DNA from: Bacteroidota bacterium
Lineage (GTDB): Bacteria; Bacteroidota; Bacteroidia; Chitinophagales; Chitinophagaceae
Length of the DNA: 6,367 nt
Direction: 5' to 3'
NCBI GenBank assembly: GCA_025361325.1
Contig: JANYAL010000200.1
Span: forward strand, 1-6,367
In this document: positions 1-4,119 of the stretch, piece by piece
Position numbering within the stretch: position 1 is the first letter of the stretch
How the letters are laid out: every line of letters starts with the position of its first letter
Made by a program: the position numbers and the translations under genes
Notes under the pieces: generated by a model
Database searches by the model: none
Told to the model about the DNA's origin: nothing
What the model saw: only the letters and a program-made list of their open reading frames with translations

Positions 1-31
1 CGCGATCGATCCGTCGAGATCCGGAATACTC

Positions 32-59
32 CAACCTTCAACCTTAAATTTTCAACTTT
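32..59. repeat. 7-bp tandem repeat upstream of guaB
   Basis: Four consecutive 7-bp units fill this stretch. CAACCTT occurs exactly at 32-38 and 39-45, a diverged AT-only unit follows at 46-52, and CAACTTT (one change) is at 53-59. The run ends six bases before the promoter box at 65-72. Seven-base periodic runs of this type (TTTCAAC/GTTGAAA rotations) are something I associate with intergenic DNA in this phylum, but that is memory and not a search. Whether it is an operator, an UP-like AT-rich element or a neutral microsatellite cannot be told from one copy. Confidence 0.6.
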
Positions 60-64
60 TATAT

Positions 65-72
65 TACCTTTG
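65..72 (+). promoter_or_regulatory. Bacteroidota -7 promoter box (TAnnTTTG) of guaB
   Basis: The octamer TACCTTTG is an exact match to the TAnnTTTG -7 element used by the primary sigma factor of Bacteroidota. No convincing TTG/TTTG -33 element is seen about 19-21 bases upstream; the 7-bp repeat occupies that place. The box ends three bases before the ATG at 76, so a transcript starting the usual few bases downstream would begin at or just after the start codon. That implies a leaderless or nearly leaderless guaB mRNA, unless a second promoter lies upstream of the window. Confidence 0.65.
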
Positions 73-75
73 CCT

Positions 76-1569
76 ATGGCAACAATAAATATCTCTCCCA
101 CAACAGGCAGGTCAAAGAAATTTTTCGGCGAAGGGCTCACCTTCGACGATGTTTTGCTGATGCCCGCCTACTCCCAGATATTGCCCCGTGAGGTGAATAT
201 CAGTACAAAACTTACCCGAACCATCACCCTGCATGTCCCGATGCTGAGCGCGGCCATGGACACCGTCACCGAAGCCGCACTGGCGATTGCTTTGGCCAGA
301 GAGGGCGGACTGGGCATCCTGCACAAGAACATGAGCATCGAACATCAGGCCGACCAGGTACGCAAAGTTAAACGCAGCGAGAGCGGACTGATCCTTGACC
401 CTGTGACCCTCAGCCGCGACGCCACCATCGGGGAAGCCCTGCGCCTGATGCGTGAGAACCGTATCGGCGGCATACCCATCGTAGATGCTTCCAATAAACT
501 GGTGGGTATACTTACGAACCGCGACCTCAGGTTCGAGTCGCATTACAAACAGAAAGTAAGTACAGTAATGACCAGCGAAGGCCTCATCACGGCACCCGAG
601 GGGACCGACCTTAAAAAGGCCGAACTTATTTTCAAAAAAAATAAGATTGAGAAACTTCCGGTAGTGGATAAGAACGGCAGGCTCATCGGGCTGATCACCT
701 TCAGCGATATATTGAAACTGAAATCTCATCCCCGTGCCGTAAAAGACAGTTTCGGACGGCTGCTGGTAGGCGCCGGAGTAGGCATCACCAATGATATCAT
801 GGACCGCGTTGCCGCACTGTACAAGGCCGGGGTTGATATCATCTGCCTGGATAGCGCCCATGGTCATACCAGGGGAGTAATGAGTGCACTGAAGAATATT
901 AAGAAGACCTTCAAGGACATACAGGTCATTGCCGGAAATGTGGGTACCGGGGCCGGGGCCAAAGCACTTGCAGAATCCGGAGCCGATGCCGTGAAAGTAG
1001 GTATCGGGCCGGGTTCCATCTGTACCACCAGGATTGTTGCGGGTACAGGAGTACCACAGATTACCGCGGTGATGGAAGCCGCCGCCGCCTTAAAGAACAA
1101 AAAAGTGGGCATTATCAGCGATGGTGGCATACGCTATACGGGCGATATGGTAAAAGCCCTGGCAGCCGGTGCCAGCTGCGTTATGATGGGGAATGTGTTT
1201 GCGGGTACGGAGGAAAGTCCGGGTGAGACCATCATCTATGAAGGAAGAAAATTCAAGCAATACCGCGGTATGGGTTCACTGGGTGCTATGGCACAGGGCA
1301 GCAGCGACCGTTATTTCCAGGATGTGGAAGACGATATCAAGAAATTTGTGCCTGAAGGCATTGAGGGAAGGGTTGCATTCAAAGGAGATATGCGGGAAGT
1401 GGTGCATCAGTTTACCGGCGGACTCCGTGCCGGGATGGGCTATTGCGGGGCAAAGAATATCGCCGAATTACAAAAAGCTAGTTTTGTGAAGATCACCAAT
1501 GCGGGTATCAAAGAGAGCCATGCACATGATATAGAGATCACACGGGAGGCGCCGAATTACAGCAGGTAG
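76..1569 (+). CDS. guaB: Inosine-5'-monophosphate dehydrogenase
   Basis: This cytoplasmic enzyme oxidises IMP to XMP with NAD+, the committed step of GMP synthesis. The 497-residue protein has the normal length and order for bacterial IMPDH: an N-terminal barrel part (GLTFDDVLL near residue 20), a CBS pair at about 105-217 that can bind adenine nucleotides, then the rest of the barrel. Visible active-site elements are the DSAHGH segment near 259, the catalytic loop GPGSICTT with Cys316, the phosphate-binding SDGG near 348, the flap RGMGSLGAM near 397 and the Arg412-Tyr413 dyad in SSDRYFQ. The C-terminal ESHxHDIxIT ending is intact. An in-frame TTG at 70 would add two residues, but it forms part of the promoter box, so I chose ATG 76. 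No Shine-Dalgarno is present. Nothing is missing or broken. The next gene is 243 bp downstream, so guaB is probably monocistronic. Confidence 0.98.
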   Translation: MATINISPTTGRSKKFFGEGLTFDDVLLMPAYSQILPREVNISTKLTRTITLHVPMLSAAMDTVTEAALAIALAREGGLGILHKNMSIEHQADQVRKVKRSESGLILDPVTLSRDATIGEALRLMRENRIGGIPIVDASNKLVGILTNRDLRFESHYKQKVSTVMTSEGLITAPEGTDLKKAELIFKKNKIEKLPVVDKNGRLIGLITFSDILKLKSHPRAVKDSFGRLLVGAGVGITNDIMDRVAALYKAGVDIICLDSAHGHTRGVMSALKNIKKTFKDIQVIAGNVGTGAGAKALAESGADAVKVGIGPGSICTTRIVAGTGVPQITAVMEAAAALKNKKVGIISDGGIRYTGDMVKALAAGASCVMMGNVFAGTEESPGETIIYEGRKFKQYRGMGSLGAMAQGSSDRYFQDVEDDIKKFVPEGIEGRVAFKGDMREVVHQFTGGLRAGMGYCGAKNIAELQKASFVKITNAGIKESHAHDIEITREAPNYSR

Positions 1570-1664
1570 CAAGAACCCTCCGCCCCTTAAAAGCGGAACT
1601 GATCAGGGAGGAGATTGAAACGGAAAGCCTCAGTCCTGTTGAACTTCTTTAGCTCAGCCGGTGA

Positions 1665-1684
1665 GACCCCTACGGGGATCGGGG
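1665..1684. repeat. G-rich hairpin element, short copy
   Basis: In the guaB downstream spacer, CCCC (1667-1670) and GGGG (1674-1677) flank a three-base loop, and a second GGGG follows at 1681-1684 after ATC. The same layout, CCCC-loop-GGGG-short gap-GGGG, occurs at 1761-1795 and inside the hydrolase gene at 3345-3379. No T run follows, so it is not a standard intrinsic terminator. Relationship to the other two copies rests on layout only, because outside the C and G runs the sequence differs. Confidence 0.35.
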
Positions 1685-1703
1685 AATTGTAAAGATCTTA
1701 GCG

Positions 1704-1711
1704 GATATTTG
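1704..1711 (+). promoter_or_regulatory. Weak -7 box candidate for the DUF4105 gene
   Basis: GATATTTG matches five of the six fixed positions of TAnnTTTG. A TTG lies at 1687-1689, but the 14-base gap is shorter than the usual spacing of about 19. It would give a leader of roughly 95 bases that includes the hairpin element at 1761-1795. The AT-rich run at about 1725-1751 is an alternative place for the promoter. Confidence 0.2.
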
Positions 1712-1760
1712 AGCATCGCTATGCGGATTTTATAATTATTACGAATATTAATGCTGCCAA

Positions 1761-1795
1761 CTCCGGGTCCCCTCACCCTGGGAGCGGGGTTGGGG
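1761..1795. repeat. G-rich hairpin element, intergenic copy
   Basis: The element begins CTCCGGGTCCCC (1761-1772). CCCC 1769-1772 can pair with GGGG 1786-1789 around an imperfect inner stem, and a further GGGG follows at 1792-1795. Its first 12 bases match 11 of 12 with 3345-3356 in the hydrolase gene, including an exact nine-base CGGGTCCCC. It ends 17 bases before the ATG of the DUF4105 gene, so it would lie in that gene's leader and could affect translation. No T run follows it. Similar C-rich/G-rich palindromes are dispersed in many bacterial genomes; whether this one is repeated in this genome cannot be seen here. Confidence 0.5.
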
Positions 1796-1812
1796 TAAGG
1801 CCAAACCCAATC

Positions 1813-2988
1813 ATGAAAAGATCTGCCACAAAAAGATTAAGGCAACTGCTGTTCCTTTGCACATTTGCAGTTTTGTACACCTGTGCATCTTCACAGGATT
1901 CGTCCCGCCTGCGCATCTCCCTGCTCACCTGCACGCCCGGTGAAGAACTTTATGCCACATTCGGGCACAGTGCCTACCGGGTGATTGACAGTAACAGCCT
2001 CACAGACATCGTGTACAACTATGGCACTTTCAATTTCGGGGAGGATGGCTTCTACCTCAAATTCATGCGGGGTAAATTGCTGTATTATGTTTCCACGGAA
2101 TATTTTAATGAATTCGTGTATGGTTACCGATCCGAAGGCCGGGGCATTACAGAACAGGTACTGAACCTCACCCCGGCAGAAAAGGTGAGGATACGAAATT
2201 TTCTGAACGAGAACCTGAAACCCCAGAACAGATATTACAAATACGATTTCTTCTTCGACAACTGCACTACGCGTTTACGTGATATTCTTAAGAAGCAACA
2301 TGACACTGCCTTTGTGTTCCGTTCCGTGATGCCCCCCGGCAGCCGGTTCCGGCAGGCCCTTCATGAATACCTGGACCGGAATGGCGAAGTTTGGAGTAAA
2401 CTGGGCATCGATATATTGCTTGGCCTTCCCAGCGATGCCGTGATGACACCCGGGCAGATGCAGTTCCTGCCGGACAACCTCATGAAAAGCCTGGACAGCT
2501 GTAATGTGGACCATCGGCTGGTGCTGAGCAGCCAGGAAATATGCCACGCAACGGTAAGTTATGAGAAGCATCCATTCTTTACCCCCTTTGTCGTGTTTGC
2601 CTTACTGTTTGCTTTGATCTTTGTATTGAGCCTTATCCCGAACAGGTTTGCCCGCGCATTCCTGCAGGGCTTCGACGGTATCCTCTTTTTCCTTACCGGC
2701 ACCCTGGGCATCATACTGGTGCTGATGTGGATGGCCACCGACCACATCATGTGCAGTAACAACTTAAACCTGTTATGGGCCTGGCCCACTCATTTCATAC
2801 TGGCCTTCTTTGTCAACAGCAATAAGAAATGGGTGAAATGGTACTATGGGATCAATGCCACAACGATGGCTATCCTGCTCGGGGCCTGGTTCTTCCTGCC
2901 TCAACAGATGAATAACGGATTGTTACCCCTGGTAGCATTGCTGATGTACCGGAGTTGGGTGAAGTGGTGGGAGGTTAAGCGGGTTTGA
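1813..2988 (+). CDS. DUF4105 membrane protein, candidate lipoprotein N-acyltransferase (Lnb-like)
   Basis: This 391-residue protein has a basic N-terminus and hydrophobic stretch (about residues 10-24), which acts as a signal peptide or anchor. A periplasmic domain (about 30-250) follows, then about five hydrophobic helices (roughly 257-276, 285-307, 322-335, 350-363, 368-380). In the periplasmic domain, GHSAYR (His52) and DNCTTR (Cys151) are spaced like the His-then-Cys pair of permuted papain-like (NlpC/P60, LRAT-type) folds. The segment TDH...NNLNLLWAWPTH (about 309-327) is a conserved feature of DUF4105 proteins as I recall them. From memory, a Bacteroides protein of this type, Lnb, was reported as the lipoprotein N-acyltransferase that replaces Lnt; I am not certain of that link. 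If right, this enzyme adds the third acyl chain to lipoproteins in the inner membrane. There is no good Shine-Dalgarno; AAGG at 1797-1800 is too far from ATG 1813. Cys24 follows LYT, a poor lipobox, so I do not call it a lipoprotein. Confidence 0.8.
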   Translation: MKRSATKRLRQLLFLCTFAVLYTCASSQDSSRLRISLLTCTPGEELYATFGHSAYRVIDSNSLTDIVYNYGTFNFGEDGFYLKFMRGKLLYYVSTEYFNEFVYGYRSEGRGITEQVLNLTPAEKVRIRNFLNENLKPQNRYYKYDFFFDNCTTRLRDILKKQHDTAFVFRSVMPPGSRFRQALHEYLDRNGEVWSKLGIDILLGLPSDAVMTPGQMQFLPDNLMKSLDSCNVDHRLVLSSQEICHATVSYEKHPFFTPFVVFALLFALIFVLSLIPNRFARAFLQGFDGILFFLTGTLGIILVLMWMATDHIMCSNNLNLLWAWPTHFILAFFVNSNKKWVKWYYGINATTMAILLGAWFFLPQQMNNGLLPLVALLMYRSWVKWWEVKRV

Positions 2989-3020
2989 AGTTTCAGGAGC
3001 TTTGGCGTTCAGAAGGTTTG

Positions 3021-3085
3021 GCATGTAGCATGTTGGGATTTATGTTTTGGAGACAATTGGTGTAATTCGTCATCATTCGTGTAAT
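3021..3085. repeat. Short direct repeats in the spacer before the hydrolase
   Basis: The 105-bp spacer contains GCATGT at 3021-3026 and again at 3028-3033 (7-bp period), GTGTAAT at 3060-3066 and 3079-3085 (19-bp period), and ATTCGT at 3065-3070 and 3075-3080 (10-bp period). The second set lies within 30 bases of the start codon. TTG 3057-3059 and TAATCTTA 3082-3089 are a poor -33/-7 candidate (four of six fixed positions, 22-base gap). The rest of 2989-3093 holds no gene and no clear terminator. Confidence 0.45.
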
Positions 3086-3093
3086 CTTATAAA

Positions 3094-3921
3094 ATGGAAT
3101 CAAGATCTTTCCAGTATGGTTCATCTTCGATCTTTTATCATGTTGCAGGCAGCGGTAAGCCCCTTCTGTTGTTGCATGGTTTCGGGGAGGATGGCAGCAT
3201 CTGGAGCAGCCAGGCTGAATGTCTGAAAGCACATTTCCGCCTCATTATCCCCGATCTGCCGGGCAGCGGCCATTCTGAATTGCTCCCCGATATGAGCATT
3301 GAAGGTATGGCCGAAGTGATAAAAGAGATCTGTACCCTGGAGGGCTTCGGGTCCCCGCTTCAGGGGGCTGAGGGGGTGGTATTACTGGGCCACAGCATGG
3401 GCGGCCACATCACCCTCGCATTTGCAGAAAAGTATCCTGAATGGCTTTCATCCTTCGGGCTGGTGCATTCCTCGGCTTATGCCGACAGTGAAGAACGGAA
3501 ACAGGTTAGGCGCAAATCAATTGACTTTATTAAAAGGAACGGAGCCTATGAGTTTTTGAAAATGAGTAAACCGGGGCTGTTTGGGGGAGCATGGTCAATG
3601 GAGCATGGTGAAATCATTGAGGCACTGATAGCAAAGGGGGAAAACTTCAGTTCCGAAGCTTTGATCAGTTATTACCAGGCCATGATTGAGCGGCCCGACA
3701 GAACGCATGTGTTGAAAGACTTCAAAGGTGCTGTACTCTTCATCATGGGTGAACAGGATACAGCAGTTTCTTTTGAACACAGTTTGCAGCAATGCCATAT
3801 TCCCCAACGGTCGGAAGTTTGTATCCTTCGCCACAGTGCTCATATGGGGATGCTGGAAGAGGCGGAGAAAGTAAATCATGCCATACTGAAATTCATTGAA
3901 GAGATCATTGGTCCGTTTTAA
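3094..3921 (+). CDS. Alpha/beta hydrolase
   Basis: This is a 275-residue single-domain alpha/beta hydrolase without signal peptide or membrane segment, so probably cytoplasmic. In order: LLLLHGFG (24-31) gives the oxyanion-hole HG motif, DLPGSGHS (54-61) is the usual turn after strand 4, GHSMGG (99-104) carries the nucleophile Ser101, GEQD (219-222) carries Asp222, and HSAHMG (247-252) carries His250. The triad is therefore complete and the enzyme should be active. A helical cap lies at about 131-205. The substrate cannot be read from the sequence; esterase, lactonase, lipase-like or C-C hydrolase activity are all possible. Residues 84-94, between helix and nucleophile strand, are Gly-rich and encoded by a G-rich repeat-like segment (3345-3379). 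Many relatives, as I recall them, have only a short turn there. ATG 3094 follows an A-rich stretch without Shine-Dalgarno, common in this phylum, and puts the first beta-strand at the usual place. Confidence 0.93.
   Translation: MESRSFQYGSSSIFYHVAGSGKPLLLLHGFGEDGSIWSSQAECLKAHFRLIIPDLPGSGHSELLPDMSIEGMAEVIKEICTLEGFGSPLQGAEGVVLLGHSMGGHITLAFAEKYPEWLSSFGLVHSSAYADSEERKQVRRKSIDFIKRNGAYEFLKMSKPGLFGGAWSMEHGEIIEALIAKGENFSSEALISYYQAMIERPDRTHVLKDFKGAVLFIMGEQDTAVSFEHSLQQCHIPQRSEVCILRHSAHMGMLEEAEKVNHAILKFIEEIIGPF
3345..3379. repeat. G-rich hairpin element inside the hydrolase gene
   Basis: CTTCGGGTCCCC (3345-3356) is followed by a six-base loop, GGGGG (3363-3367), CTGA and GGGGG (3372-3376). The first 12 bases match 11 of 12 with 1761-1772 in the spacer before the DUF4105 gene, and the CCCC-loop-GGGG-gap-GGGG layout is the same. 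It encodes residues 84-95 of the hydrolase in frame without a stop, just before the strand leading to Ser101. I infer an in-frame insertion of a dispersed repeat; chance similarity in a G-rich stretch is the alternative. Confidence 0.45.
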
Positions 3922-4085
3922 TGCATCACTTGTACTACCCTTGCATTTCCAGGATATCGTATCTCCCGATCAAAGTCTATACCGTCATCCAAAACCACCG
4001 GGCAATACCTACTGTTACATTACAATTAACCCTGTTATAGAAATAAATTAAACGGGCTCTTAACAATAAAGGCAGCATTTATCGT

Positions 4086-4093
4086 TAATTTTA
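4086..4093 (+). promoter_or_regulatory. -7 box candidate for the surface-protein gene
   Basis: TAATTTTA matches five of six fixed positions of TAnnTTTG, with A instead of the final G. No TTG lies at the -33 distance. Transcription would start near 4098-4101 and give a leader of about 20 bases. The AT-rich region from 4021 to 4092 fits a promoter region. Confidence 0.35.
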
Positions 4094-4094
4094 G

Positions 4095-4108
4095 ATCTGA
4101 AACCAGAT
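4095..4108. repeat. 5-bp inverted repeat upstream of the surface-protein start
   Basis: ATCTG (4095-4099) and CAGAT (4104-4108) are perfect inverted arms around AAAC. They lie right after the promoter candidate and four bases before AGGA. The position suits a small operator or a leader hairpin, but arms this short arise often by chance. Confidence 0.3.
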
Positions 4109-4111
4109 GGC

Positions 4112-4115
4112 AGGA
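4112..4115 (+). promoter_or_regulatory. Possible ribosome binding site (AGGA)
   Basis: AGGA ends four bases before ATG 4120. It is the only start in the window with a Shine-Dalgarno-like sequence near the usual distance, though the spacing is short. It supports the start chosen for the surface protein, which also gives a complete signal peptide. Confidence 0.35.
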
Positions 4116-4119
4116 CTCC

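Larger units (their letters stand above)
3922..4119. other. Spacer between hydrolase and surface-protein gene
   Basis: No open frame of coding character is seen in these 198 bases. The first half is of mixed composition with no stem followed by T residues, so no intrinsic terminator for the hydrolase is evident. The second half (from about 4010) is AT-rich and holds the promoter candidate at 4086-4093. Confidence 0.5.

Noticed and set aside
1..31. Tail of an upstream gene
   Set aside because: GATCCG is repeated at 8-13 and 18-23, but there are too few bases to recognise a coding frame, so nothing is called.
70..72. TTG as the start codon of guaB
   Set aside because: It would add only Met-Pro and is part of the exact -7 promoter box; ATG at 76 is the simpler start.
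112..867. Long open frame on the minus strand across guaB (251 codons)
   Set aside because: It lies wholly antisense to a clear IMPDH gene and its translation has no recognisable family features; it arises from codon bias of guaB.
1576..1615. Intrinsic terminator after guaB
   Set aside because: CCGC/GCGG and CCTCC/GGAGG can pair around 1577-1613, but the stems are short or have long loops and no T run follows.
1813..1884. Lipoprotein signal (Cys24) in the DUF4105 protein
   Set aside because: The residues before Cys24 (LYT) do not fit a lipobox, which needs a small residue just before the Cys; a plain signal peptide or anchor is more likely.
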